From contig BCHX01000002.1 in NCBI GenBank assembly GCA_001599755.1, positions 2,108,001 to 2,172,000 of the forward strand: a stretch of DNA of 64,000 nt, in the 5' to 3' direction. The translations under genes and the position numbers were made by a program. Numbering within the stretch: position 1 is the stretch's first letter; each line of letters opens with the position of its first letter. The DNA is from Gliomastix tumulicola. Its lineage: Eukaryota > Ascomycota > Sordariomycetes > Hypocreales > Bionectriaceae. The notes beneath the pieces were generated by a model. The model ran no database searches. It was not told the origin of the DNA and saw only the letters and a list, made by a program, of their open reading frames with translations. Shown one piece after another: positions 11,240 through 23,449 of this stretch.

Positions 11240-12005
11240 TTACGCCTTGTTGGACTCGGCAAGCGCCTTCCTGGCAGCGATTCGTCGCTCCTCAGCCTCA
11301 ACCATATCTGACCGATGTGTTAGTATAGGGGATCGTAATTAGACTGCTAGGCTCAACAGGGGGGGGCTCACCTTTCCAGAGGTCCTGGCCCTCGTACTCC
11401 TCCTTGTGGATTCTCTTCTCGATGAGATGCTTGTGCTCGGGGTCGTTGGGATCGACCACCATGACCGTCTCCCACCGCCCACTGCCCTTGGACGCATCGT
11501 TCATCTCGAACGAGGCCGACACGATCAGCACGGCCAGAGACAGGCCCTGCGCGTACATACGCGCCTGGACAAGCTTCTGGCTCGTGCTCATGGGCGACCG
11601 GCCGACGAGCGCCAGCGCGACGACCATGCTGGCCGCCCACGAGGCGAAGACGATCTTGTACCTGTTCTCGCGGCCCCACTCCATGAAGCGCTGGTACGTG
11701 CTGGCGTTCTCGCGGACAATCTGCTGGGCGCGCTGGCTCGCGTCCTGGTAGCCCGTCATGGGGTCCTGCGCGCGCTGGAAGCGCGTCGAGTAGCTCTCGG
11801 CGTGCACGATGGCGCCAAAGGTGCCGGCCGAGGTGACGAGGAAGGTGCGGAAGGGCAGCGTCAGGCCGCGGAAGGCCGGGTAGCGTCGCGAGGCGAGCAC
11901 GACGCCGCCGAGGCCGAGGGCCAGGCCTGCGCCGCCGCCGATGAGGCCGCCCTTGACGACCTGCTTGTAGTGGGCCTTTTCTTCTTCGGGGCTGATGACC
12001 TTCAT
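11240..12005 (-). CDS. RCF2: Respiratory supercomplex factor 2 (HIG1-domain protein)
   Basis: Inner mitochondrial membrane protein, 233 residues, which associates with cytochrome c oxidase and the III-IV supercomplex. Exons are 12005-11372 and 11307-11240; the intron has donor GTGAGC, branch CTAAC and acceptor CAG and splits an Asp codon (LWK-D-MVEAEERR). The start MKVISPEEEKAHYKQVVKGG, an N-terminal membrane pair with GGxxGxALGLGG and RRYPAFRGLTLPFRTFL, and the HIG1-type core ENRYKIVFASWAASMVV..., SQKLVQARMYAQGLSLAVLI match the yeast Rcf2 pattern (KYKII.GAWAAS, QKIVQARMYAQ). The short last exon codes a charged helix EERRIAARKALAES. Divergent from SFP1, but 4.9 kb apart. Confidence 0.93.
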
Positions 12006-12559
12006 CTTTGCGGTTTCTGTGTGTGTATGTTTCTGTTTCTTAGGTGTCGCGTGAGGGGAATCGGTTGACGTGGATGAGGTTGTCGATTATCGTGCGATGT
12101 CGTGACGTAGTTAGTGCGTCTTCGAAGGTGTGCAGTGGAGGAGGGGGAAAGCAGAGGAACTGGATTTCGACCGTTATATACGAGAACGATGAAGCAATCA
12201 CAATTCCCGCTTTCGCAGCTCTCCGATGTTTATGCTCGAATTCCCCGGATGACAAAAATTTGTTCGTGAATGGCCGGAAGGGCGTGATCACACCACATTC
12301 TGGCAGCTTGTTCCCGGCGGCTCCCGGCAGCCCGATTTTTGCTGAACCCCGAGAAATCCCCGCTACAGCAACGGTTAGGTAAACGTCGCTCACTATTACC
12401 TCTACGGGAATTACAGAGCGAATTTACACTCAGAGACGGGACGCTCGTATTGCGGATTACCTTCGCCTTCGCGCAGTTCGCCTGCCGGAATTCCTACGGG
12501 CTTGCAAGTGGCATGTTTTGACTTCGACCGCGTGTCGACAGACTCGAGGAGGCTTCGGG

Positions 12560-12712
12560 CTAGTCTAGGAGATCGGCGATAGCTCGCGTGTGTCTGGCGG
12601 CTACTTCATTCTTCACATGGCTGATCAGGTCGAAAACGTCATCCTGAACGTCAACAGAGGCCCGGGCCAGCTTTGCCGTCGCTCCCCCAACTACCGAGGA
12701 GCCAGCAGCACA
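12560..12712 (-). pseudogene. Orphan coding-like segment, possible gene remnant or terminal exon
   Basis: A stop-to-stop stretch of about 50 codons whose last part reads ATAKLARASVDVQDD, VFDLISHVKNEVAARH and TRAIADLLD before a TAG stop. Composition is helical and charged, and codon use is GC-ending like the real genes nearby. There is no ATG in frame. A TAG that could serve as a splice acceptor occurs upstream, but I could not find a matching upstream exon. I do not recognise the family. It may be the last exon of an unrecognised gene, a relic, or chance. Confidence 0.2.
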
Positions 12713-13413
12713 ACAGCATTAGCATGATCGTATTCATTAATGGATGCTCCAGCAATATGTGGACGTGGTATGTAATAATTAATACAGGCAATCGTTCTAG
12801 ACTTTTTCTAGGGCTCGACCCCACTCCGGAGCACGGCGCTTTGGCCTGAATGTCGACGTCAGATTAATGACATTGTTCATGCTCTCGAGTTGGGCAACAC
12901 TGGCTGGCTCCGGGGGATGTGCTGTTTCCCAGGGCGGAACCTGTCAGGGAGTGTCAAGCAGGGAGCCACCCGGCTCGTCGCATCAGCTGAAGATGAAGGA
13001 GAGGCTATCATCTCAGGCGTGGGAGGCTTTTTAATGTTAATAGTCGTTCCTGAGGGATGAGACAGCAGCTGCCAAGGCGGCGACAACAGAAATGCATCCT
13101 CGCTGGTGACCTGTCGCAGCAGGGCCGCAAGGACTAGGGGGAGTTTTGAGGCTGCAGCTGAGCGCTCCAACGGGGATGCATGAGACGCCTCCCGGAGGAG
13201 CTCACCGCGCGCAGGCGGGAGGTGCGCCACACGACGCCCACGCCCAGCCTCGCACAGCATCCATTTTCTCCTGGCATCGAGAGTTGCTACACAGATCTGC
13301 GGAAAACGTCCAGACGAAGACCCAGAGGAGCGGGGGCCACGGCGGGGGAGGGAACAGAGGGCCTACTCTCCTCTCTCCCCCGTCTTCCTTGGTTCGGTCG
13401 TGGAAGGCAGGAA

Positions 13414-13452
13414 TAGGTAGGTAGGTGGTGCGTGTGTGCGTGCGTGCGTGTG
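13414..13452. repeat. Short tandem repeat, TAGG then GTGC/GTGT units
   Basis: Three TAGG units at 13414-13425, followed by alternating GTGT and GTGC units to about 13452. Simple sequence in a non-coding region. Confidence 0.7.
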
Positions 13453-16400
13453 CCTGTTCAGATTTAGAGGTCTTTGGAAACAAGTCACTCCCTTGTCAGC
13501 GGAGAGAGTGGTGACACGGCCACGTTTTCTTGGCTATTCGTAAATGTAAGTCGATGATCATTTGGCCTGTCACCTCGTCTTAGTCGGATGCTAGGCCTGT
13601 GCAAGTGCGCCGTCTAAGGCAAGCCACATCACTAACACCGCATGAAGACTCGAGCAGGGGAGCCTGTTGTTCCTTCGGTGAGGAGACATGTCCCTTTGCA
13701 CGCGACAGCCATGCGCTCTCCTCTCGCCCGTCGGAAAAGAGCCAGAACTAGACATGACAGGAGAAGGAAACCTTGCTCATCAGTCTTATTCCAGTACTTG
13801 GCTCGTGCTGTCCCTGAAGAGGGAACTCCGCGCATGTGCTCTGGCCTGTACCTGGGCGTGGCCTGGGTAATGCTGTCGGGCGAGTGGGCTGTCAGCTGTG
13901 CAAGGCAATGCCTGCTTGCGACCTAGCCTCGGAGCCTTCCGTCTGGATCGCAATGGAGCCTCTTTGGAGCTCTTTTATGTAAGGCCGCGAGCTCCTATTC
14001 GCCCGTCATTCCCAGGCTCCGCTGCAGTTGTGCACGCGACAGAAATGTGACTGCTTGTTGACGGTGGACAGCAGAAGTCTTTTTGCTTTTTCAAAACGGG
14101 CATTTTTTTTTTGTTCGCAGCTCTGACTCATGACGGACCAATCACCGCCAAGGCACTTGTCACTTAGCTCTGGGCGAGGTGGTCCAGGCTTGTGGCCAAT
14201 CAGAGGCGCCCTCTGCCAGGCAACATTTTTGAAACGAAGGGTCCAGGCTCCACATGGCTTTCAGTCTTGACGAGACCGTCAGTCGCACTTTCCTCGAGGA
14301 ACCGGTCCAGCTAGTGCTAAAGATTTCCAGCAACTCCGTCAGACGAGGAGCACACGCCAACGTCTCGAAGCGACAGCCTGGCCTCTTTTTGCCCTCGGGT
14401 CGTCGTCGTCAGTAGCTGTCGCCATTCCCGGTGCGTGCGCGTGCAAACTCACATTGACTCGGCCGCCTCATCGTCGTCATCATCGGTGGCGGCGCACCTC
14501 GGCTCGGATGAGACAGAAGTCAAAAATCTGGACCGCCTCTAGCTTCGGCTCGCCGAGTCAAGTGACATCTCCGTCCGGGTGGCCAATCTTACCCTCGGCA
14601 CTCTGAATGGCTTTCCCTCCGTCGCTGAGTCGCTTGGCCGGCATCGAGGAGGGGGGGACCACGCGCCGAACTCACCGGCCCGACCGATTGGTCCGTCCTG
14701 TTTGTTGTATGTGTGCGTCTACGGACACCGTCAGCTAGCCAGACGGCTTGAATACATACCCTCTCCTCCGCTCAGCCGGCTAGCCATCGTCAATCGGCTG
14801 CAAGTGCGCCCCCTGGATTTTGTGACGTCGTCCAAGGGCGGTCTGCGTGCCCTAAAAGCTCAGGCCTAACGCTCCGGCATGCTGGTCGGGCGATGCGCAG
14901 ACAAACATGCCCCTTCGAGTAAGAGCGACGCTGTGATTGCTCGCCAGGGGTGGTTGAAACACAGGGTCCTGCATTGGCGTTCTTTTGGGATGCTACACAG
15001 CGGCGCGGTCGGGTCGCATGACCGACCGCTTAGCAGCCTCGACTCGACTTCGAGTCCTCGCACGAAAAGGGGCTCGCTTCGTAATCGCCATGCTGTTTCC
15101 CGCCCCGACAGATATGACTCTCGTGCCTGGACTGATCACTCATTGCGTCCCTGCCCCTTTCATTCCTCGAGCCACAAACGGCAGGCCAGATGAACGGCCT
15201 ATTGAGTTCATTACGATGATTACAGCCGGTGGATCGTATCCATCGACATCCGCTCAACTTTCGTCCGTTGCTGAATCCTGCAATACCTAAGAAATTATAA
15301 ATATGTCCGTTGCAGATGCTACAGTGCTACAACACCACGCCTTTCCAGAATATTTCTAGCTCGTCTCGGCATGGCTGGAAGCGGAGGGCAGTCCTTGGGC
15401 GATGAGGCTGGTGCACACCAAAAATACATGGTCCAGCTCAAGTATCTGTTTTACCACCTGCTCGGCTAGCGAGTAGAGCTGATCACCCTCCGCACTGACG
15501 TGTCATGTTTCCGCCTTCTCTGGTTGATGATTTATAAAGTGGCCAAAAGAGAGAAGGAACTGGAAACTGGCGCCTCAGGGCATTAGGCCTCATGATGCAA
15601 TCGAGGCCACTGTTCTGTAGCATGTAGAGTACCTATAGCTGTAGGTATAGGCAGGCCCCCCTGTCAATCATCTCACTAAACAAGGGTTCCCATCCATCAC
15701 CACGAGTTGCAAGATGACATCGGTGGGAGAGATCTGCTGGAAGTACATGATCTGGCCAGGTGACCAACAAGGACGGCTCCTTTCTGAGAGCCCCAACAGT
15801 TCCCCGTCTTTGACCATGATGGCGTGGTTCCGAGACGATTGATGGAGATGGAGAGCCCGGAGGCGTCGCAAGAGCCATTGCCCAACCTCTCGGCTGCATC
15901 GATTCGTCTTGGTCGGGACGTGTCTGCCGCTTCTAATGTCCGGAAAGCTGATCCCTGTGACTCTTACCAAAAACAAGGTTCACGCCTTTCCAATTTCCAC
16001 AGGCGCTGGACAGGGATGACTCGCACCGCTGAAGCAACGCAACCCAACGCTCAATGACAGCCACAGAAGCAATGCTGAGGTCTGGACAACGGTCTGGAGT
16101 CACGGAGTCAACAAGCGGCTGATGGGCTGCCGCAGTATTTAATAATACGGAACGCGCACTCGACTATTTGACTGACTACCTGCACCCCTCGCGACTACGA
16201 CTAGTAGTACCCAACCCCTCCCCTCCTCCTGGACCAGACCAGAAGCCACTGGCACTCCCAAGACGCCCCAAGACACCCCCAAGAGGCGTGACGGCGGGAT
16301 TAGCGACTAATGTAGGTACCTGGTCGCCTACAAACAGCTACCTAACCGGCCCCCACTACCCAGTCCAGTATGAACCTTGTCCACAGCGCAAGCCCCCGTT

Positions 16401-16942
16401 TAGCGCCTGTGAGGCACTGAAAGCCACTGAAGCCCCCCCCAGCGAGTTCCTCACCATTAGGTCCTCCTACTCCCATCCTCGACCAACATCTCCATCGTCC
16501 TCCGCCTCTCCCTCAGTCACACCACCCACACTCTCCATCTGCACGTCAACTGCTTGGGATAATAATACCATCTGACACGGCTCTACACAGCTCTATCGAT
16601 TTCCCATCCCGTGTGTGCTGGCACGCCTTCTTTACACACCGCTGCCTGATGAGCTTACAGTAATCCCATCTCAGCTCCTCCGCACCCGCTCTCTCTTTCT
16701 CCAGTCTCACCCCGCGGCCAACTTCCCTCGAACCGAAACTCAACCTACCGTGCCGCCGTTTCCCTCCCACAGAGACCCTTATTCCTGGGCTGCGAAACCC
16801 AGATCTCTCTCTGACTCCAACCCCCTCCGAGCCCCGACTTCGAAAAATAAATCTAGCCCGCCCACAACATATATCTATCGCCAGCACCACCGGCACCGAA
16901 TCCGACCAGCCGCATTTCCTTAGAGAGCAACTTTCGCCTGCC

Positions 16943-19010
16943 ATGAGTTCAGGCGCTGCACTCGACGCCTCAATGAGTCGCCCCCGCCAGGACTCGTTCG
17001 TGAGCACCGGCCCGCGGCCGATTTCCATGAACAACCAGAACCGCGAAAATGTGAACCGAAATCGCAGGGAGTCCCTCGCCGGCAGCCTCGTGGGCGGCCT
17101 GAGCTGGGGAGGCATGTCATTTGGCAGCTTCGTCCGCGACGAGTGAGTCCCATCATCCCACTAACACACGCACCCTCCTCCTCCTCCGTCTGTCCGTTGG
17201 CTCCCTCATCCCGACCTGCAATGTCTCGGGGGCTCCCATGTTCGGTGTCTCGAACCCCTTCGGGTCTGCTGCAACTGGTCCTTGTGTACACTTCGATCTG
17301 TGGCCTTACCCGTCGGTTCGTCGCACACCCGCCTCCTGCCACCGATTTGCACGGCAGGTTCCAAAAGGAACTGCTGTGCATGCGCCGGCGCATGCTGCTG
17401 GCGTTGTGCGCCGCAGAGACGTGCGCTTCGATGACGTACCGCTTTGCAGGCGGGAGAGCACCTGAGCTTCTGGAACATCTCGCTCTGCATTCCATTGGAC
17501 GTGCGCTAACACTGATGGCTCTTCAACTAGTATGGGCATGCAAGGCCCCTCCTCCTTCGGCGGACCGCAGTCTCCCTCAGTCCACTCGTCGTCCTACCTC
17601 CCTAAGCTGGAGGCCAACTTCATGCGAGATTTCACGTGCTGCGGACTGATTCTCCCCAACCTGCACGACCTCCTCCAGCATTACGAAGAAGCGCACACGT
17701 CGGCTAGCCCAAATGCCGCCCGAGGCAACAACTTCTCCCAATTTGGCCCTATGGGCATCCAGGGCTCTAATAGGATGGGAGGCACTCGCACCAACTCGTC
17801 TACACCCGGCCCGAGCACCGCACAGGCTTCGCCAACCAGGCCAGGCCGAACGACTCCCGGAGGTGGCTTGCCCCTCATGGCGGCCGTCCAGCGCAACGAG
17901 CAGATGAACAACTCGGCCATGGGCAACCTGCCCGAGGACATGGATGCGGTCGCGGATATGGAGATGGACGATGCCGTTGGGACCATGGAGCTTGACGATA
18001 GCCAGCGGATGCACCAGACACGCCACATGTTTGGCCAGCAGCAGCGCCCACAGCTTCACATGGAGACCTCAGGCCTGTCCCAGGCGCTCCGGACATCTCA
18101 GCCTACGACACCCGCAGCTGCGAGCTTCGGCTTCCAGCACAACCCCACAGTCTCCTCTGTCAACACACCCACTCTTACGACGCAACAGCAGCAGCATCTG
18201 CCTCAGCAGCAGCAGTCTATGGATGTTGACGCAATGGATGAAGATATCCCCGGCATGCCCATGGGCGGCGGGGGTAACAACGATCTCGGCGACGGCAACT
18301 TCGGCACAAATGGCAACGGAGACTCCAACTTCTGCATAGACGATCCTGGCAAGAGCCTGTTCAGCCCCAACGGCGCATTCCCTACTGGGAACAGGTCGTT
18401 CCAGCAGCAGCTTGCACAGCTCGGTCTTACTCAGGCCCATCTCAGCGATCCGCAGGCCAATAAAGTGCTAATCCAGCGCCTGCAGACCATGATGATGTCT
18501 GAGGAGCACAAGCCGTACAAGTGTCCTGTTATTGGATGCGAGAAGGCTTACAAGAACCAGAACGGCCTCAAGTGAGTATCTGCGTGTGCTCCATTTCCCC
18601 AAAATACTTGCTAATCAACCTCCCCACAGGTATCACAAGGCACACGGTCACCAAACACAGCAGTTGCACGAGAACGGCGATGGAACCTTCTCCATTGTGA
18701 ACCCCGAGACAAGTGCTCCTTACCCAGGAACCCTGGGTATGGAGAAGGAGAAGCCGTTCAACTGTGAGACATGCGGAAAGCGGTACAAGAATCTCAACGG
18801 TCTCAAATATGTAAGCCCCTACGGCTCCCTTTTTGATGAGTATGCAGCTCAACTTACATGGCTGTACAGCATAAAACGCATTCCATTCCCTGCAGCCCCG
18901 AGTTCATGAGGCAGGCAGAGGCAGCTGGGCTCACGCTTCCCCAGGCCCGACTCCTAATCAACAGCAGCGCCAATGGGTCGCCGGAACCGCCCAATATGCC
19001 CAACCAGTAG
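16943..19010 (+). CDS. SFP1: Sfp1-like C2H2 zinc-finger transcription factor
   Basis: Predicted 520-residue regulator related to yeast Sfp1, which links TOR/nutrient state to ribosomal-protein and ribosome-biogenesis genes. Exons are 16943-17142, 17531-18571, 18630-18810 and 18870-19010. Visible: an N-terminal conserved segment (SLAGSLVGGLSWGGMSFGSFVRD), a CCGLILPNLHDLLQHYEEAH atypical finger, Gln/Met-rich linkers, and two C-terminal C2H2 fingers, CPVIGCEKAYKNQNGLKYHK.H and FNCETCGKRYKNLNGLKYHKTH. These carry the near-identical KNxNGLKYH motif of the Sfp1 split-finger family. Both fingers are interrupted by introns directly before their His pair, so only the spliced product has complete fingers. 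Intron 1 (17143-17530, 388 bases) is unusually long. The protein ends LINSSANGSPEPPNMPNQ. Confidence 0.9.
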
Positions 19011-21044
19011 GCCCCCGCTGCTGACAATTGGTGGCTCTCGACAGCACCTTTGTCGAACAATGATAGATCACTGCTCGATTGAGCGACTCTCGCCGGGCGG
19101 TGACGTTTCACAGGGTCTCTAAGTCCTTCTAGGGGCCCTCTAAAGGCGTCATGGCTCCACCTCGTTGATTAGCTGTTCGCTTGGTCTGAATAGCCTCCTT
19201 CTCACGAGGACAGCTCCAGCGAGGGGATATCTGACCTCGTCTGAAAACAATCGATCGATCGACCCGCCATTCGTTCGCTCCAGTGGTGCTGGATTGAGGA
19301 ATCGTCCTTGATCCCTGCCAGCGACTTCCTAATTCTACCAGAATGTCACGCACACTCAACTCAACTCCTCGCAATCGTTTCCGTCTTTGTTTCCTTCGCC
19401 TCCCTCGCGTATACCCCCGGAGTCTCCTAATCTTTTTGGTTTCTGTCGTCGAATAGAATACCTGGTCTTGCCTCTCAAAAACGGCGGCTACGCCGGCTCC
19501 CCGCAATCGCCATCGTCTATCTGCGACGCTTTGTGCCGCTTTTTGCGGCAAGCTTGTCCGGGAAATCTGGTCCGCTCTGTTTAGCTCGACTGGGCGTGGG
19601 AGGATGTTGGTCACATGGGTTCTACCGCTGCCCTTGCAACTCCTCCACGCTTTGCCTTCTCATCTTGTTTTTCTTGATTTCATTTGTCCGTCTCGTCTCG
19701 AGACCCACGCCCACTTACAGACCAGGGCTTCGGAGTTTACGTCAACTTTTAGAGAAGATCATCGTCAGCACTCCGCTAGGACTCCTCCTGCTCGTTTGGA
19801 GCGAGTGAGCACGAGGGTGGAGGCCGGTCTTGTTGCCTTGGGACTGACTGGCCTCTGTGTGATTCTCTCTGCTGGTCTGGGGCGACCTGGGCTGGAGGGT
19901 CGCATGGCCTTGCGACGAGGTGTCTGACTGATATTACAAAAGGGGAAGGAAAAGCGGACGATGCCTGTTCATGACTCACGGCTCCGAAACTCTCACATTT
20001 GGCGATTCTTGCCAGCGACGGACACGAAGCGCGACTGCAGCGTTTTTGCCTCTCTAATCGGTCGATCGACAACCACGCATAATCAACCTTGAAACCATCG
20101 ACTCGCAGCCGCACCTTTAGGTGGTCTAACCCCCAAATGACCATGAGTCATGTTTCCCCCTCTCCTTTCCAAAGGCGAGGGGTGGTGTTTTCTCATGCCT
20201 CATAATAATGAGATGAAGAGCGATGGATGAGAGATGATCGAGGGGCTCTCTTAGCAACACTCGTTTACTGTCTGGATAATTTCGATGCCCGCAAAACACG
20301 AAGAAAGGGGATGTCAAACGGAGAAAAAATCACAAGGGAGGGCGTCTTTACTATTTTGTCTCGTTTCTATTTTCTCTTTCATGTCGGAGTACTACTTGTT
20401 CTACTGTCTATCTGTCTGTCTTGTTCCTCATCCAGCTTTGCTGGAGCTGCGGAAGGTTTTGTTTTTTCACTGAAAATTACGGTCTTCAACGGGTTTTCTG
20501 GTTCTATAGATATGGGAGGGGGGAAAAAGTCTCGTTTCTCGCTCGTTGTTTTGTCGAACGGTTTTTCTGATTTAAAAGGGTGAATTTAAGGTCTCACCTT
20601 GAATAAAAGCGTTTCTTTTGCAACGGTGATAATCATCGGTGATCGATCGTTGAGTGGCTGGCTGTCTTTGATGCAACCCCGTTCGACGTTGGGGCTTACT
20701 AAACACCCACCCATCATCAACGTGCTTAGGTGCCCAATGTCAGCCTAATGTTTATGAATGAACAAAAACCGCAGTTGGATTGCTATGGAAGTCTATGCAT
20801 ATATAACAGGTCTTTAAGGAGAAGACTAGGAGTGTAACAGAGCGAAAAGAAAGCCTTCACCCAAAGACCGCCCACTACCAGTCGTCCCAGTTTCAAGACA
20901 GCCCAGAAACGCCGTGCAGGTAGAGTTAAAAAAATATCAGGCACATAATATCTCAAGTTTCCATTCCAGGCATCAATTTCGTGTGTTCCATTCCCTTCGT
21001 TTCACTTTCAAAGCTCTCTTTGAGACACCAGGTCTCAGCGCCAC
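19011..21044. other. Intergenic between convergent SFP1 and Ral2-like gene
   Basis: About 2 kb between two convergent genes. It is T-rich on the + strand in several blocks (19370-19700, 20340-20580). A long SFP1 3' untranslated region is plausible. No conserved ORF, tRNA or repeat family recognised. Confidence 0.5.
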
Positions 21045-23449
21045 TCAAGTCATCTCCATGCCTTCGTCGTCATCGGCCTCGGACTCGAGCATCTGCGTCT
21101 GGTTGCTGCTGATGCTCTCCTTGCGCCCGTGCATCGAGTTGTCGCCCCACTCGAGCTCGTCGCCGCCGACGATGCGGCCCTCCATGTCGATCTCCTGCGA
21201 CAGCTCGACGAGGGCGTTGCGCGGCAGGCGGAGGAAGCCCCGGGTGCGAACTATGCGGCCCCAGTGGGTGAAGCAGAAGGAGCCCGCGCGCTTGCGGAGC
21301 CACTCCTCGTTGGCGAGGCCGGCGCAGTACCAGATGATGCAGGCGTGCTCGACGTCGAGTTCCTTCGCGAGGCGGTTGACGCAGAGGAGGCGGAGATGGG
21401 GGATGTTGTAGATGTTGGACATGACGAGCAGCCCGGCGACGTCGGTGAGGTCCGTCGTGGCGTCGCTGTCAACCTCTGAGGTCCCATGAATGCTGTCGGT
21501 GTAGAGGTAGTAGAGGAAGGCTTTGACGACGCTGTAAGGCTCAGGGATGTGCATCTTCTTGGTGTGGAATTCCGCCATCTGAGCATTGTACAGACGGGCA
21601 AAGTGAGGCCATCGTGCCTGGAGGATGAGTTTGTGAACATGAATGGGCTGTGAGGTGGGCGTATCGGGCGCGAGCCAGTTCTGGCCTTGTGATGCGTCTT
21701 CGGGCCGGATGAGGCCAGAGCTGAGGCTATCATCGTCGTACTCTCCCGAGAGCGCCGTCACAACGAAATCGGTGCCGCTGCCGGTTTCGGGCGGCTGGTT
21801 GAAGAGCTTAGCGAGGTCGGCCCCGAGGCCCTTTGAAGGCTGGTCGATGGGTCGGCTGATGGCGGATGGCCTCGATTCTACATGAGCCTCCGGTGGCACG
21901 TTGTTGCCCAGGAACCCATACTTCCGAAGGTCTATTTCCATAATGTCACTATTGAGGAATGGTTAGTACCGATACACCGACAAAGGTGGATTTTTGTTGT
22001 CCTCGACATACCTAAGATATTCTTCGTAGCCATTCGGACCCAGGTCAGTAGCAGCGGGGTCGGTTGGGCAACCAAGAAGCCAGGCTTTGGTTCCGTCCTC
22101 GTTGATCGTGCAGTAATGCCACCTGTACCCAGCCTTGAAGATCTCTCGTCCCTCAGCGAGCTTCTGCCAGCGTAAGGTACCAAGATCCAGTGCAGACAGA
22201 GAGCATTCCCGAGGCGTGATTGTCGCTGCAGGTGTGACGAGATCGAGAAGTGCTCCGGAAGAGTAGGCATGGAAATGAACCCCTGAGCCTTGAGATGGCA
22301 CGTTGCTACCGGACATGAACTTCAGGGCTGAGATGGCTCCAGGCGCCATTGGTGCGTAGGACTTGAGCTGGAACGAAGGGGTGTTGACTTGGGCTGTCCG
22401 CGAGTTGGCAGCATATCCGGTCGTCCCGACTGTAGATATCTGCCCCGAGGCATACGGCGGGCGAGGGCTTCCGGAGGTTCTGCGGCTGGTCGACTGTCGG
22501 TCATAGACACCGACCTGGGGTCTGGAGTCAAATTCCGGGCTGCCTTTGAGATCTAGCCACCACAGATCACTAATCTTGTCCATGTCCTCGCTCAGCCCGC
22601 CAAAGACCCAAACCCGATCAGCCCAGATGTATGCCGAATGATCGAAGCGGCCCACGAAACGCCAAGTCTTGGACCAGGTGTAGGTCTTGAGATCGAGGAA
22701 GCAGATGTCATCTAGCACGTAGCTATTCGCACCTGCTATGCCTCCAATGATGAAGAGCTTGTCCTCGTGAAGAACTGCCGCATGTCTGGCCCGACCTTTC
22801 GGTATAGGTCCGCTGACATGAGGCTGTGTCCAGTGTGCAGTTTTGAGATCGAAGATAATGAGGTCGGACAGGTACTTTCGGTGTTCGTTCTCGCCGCCAA
22901 ACACGAGCAGCTTGTGGCCTTGGTAGAGTGTCGCGGTGTGACCTGGGAGAATGTCAGTCGGGTCCGAGGAAGTAATTCTTCTGGCACTTCAGATTTACCC
23001 ATGCGGACACCAGGGATGTCGCCGTAGTTGTCTACCAAAGACCACTGGTGGCTGCCCAGATCTAGCTTGAGAACATGATTGTAGACCTCATCGCTGTACT
23101 GATCAAATCCGCCAAAAGCGAATATCTGGTTGTTGCCACAGTAGGTCACCGAAGCATTGACCAGACAGGCCGGTCGCTGGCCCAGAGTTCGTGTGATCTT
23201 GGGACGGTAGCCGTCGGTGACCGGCCGCCCCTTCGTAGGCGAGTTTGACATGATGTAGGTGTTGTTGGAGGAGGCGTCGGATCTAGGCGTCGGTGCGTTG
23301 CTCGGGGAGAGTGTGTTTGACAAGATCTGGTTGGTCAGGGCACCGGCCGTGTTAGATGGCTCCATCTCGGGCTCGATCGTAGCCATGGTCGGGCCACCAA
23401 AGATGGAGTTGGTCAGCGACACACCTCCTGGAGTGGTTTGGTGTGCCAT
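21045..23449 (-). CDS. Kelch/BTB protein, Ral2-like
   Basis: Predicted 761-residue protein. Exons are 23449-22999, 22942-22012 and 21948-21045; junctions read VRM-G-HTATLYQG and GYEEYL-S-DIMEIDL, both in phase, with donors GTAAAT and GTATGT. I chose the Met of MAHQTTPGG (23449); the next in-frame Met is within the disordered leader. Kelch blades follow: IFAFGGFDQYSDEVYNHVLK, KLLVFGGENEHRKYLSDLIIFD, KLFIIGGIAGANSYVLDDIC and RVWVFGGLSEDMDKISDLWW. The C-terminal part holds a BTB/POZ-like region (IHVHKLILQARWPHFARL..., PEPYVVKAFLYYLYTDSI..., IYNIPHLRLLCVNRL). This order matches fission-yeast Ral2, which is needed for Ras1 activation in mating and morphology. Assignment to the Ral2 function is inference from architecture. 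Confidence 0.85.

Larger units (their letters stand above)
12006..16942. other. Long gene-poor region upstream of RCF2 and SFP1
   Basis: Nearly 5 kb without a recognisable gene. The last part (about 16150-16940) is strongly pyrimidine-rich on the + strand and looks like the SFP1 promoter and 5' untranslated region. A TAGG/GTGC microsatellite lies at 13414-13452 and a coding-like remnant on the minus strand at 12560-12712. Other ORFs (for example 12877-13260 on the minus strand) have no family signature. No tRNA or 5S rRNA seen. Confidence 0.5.
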
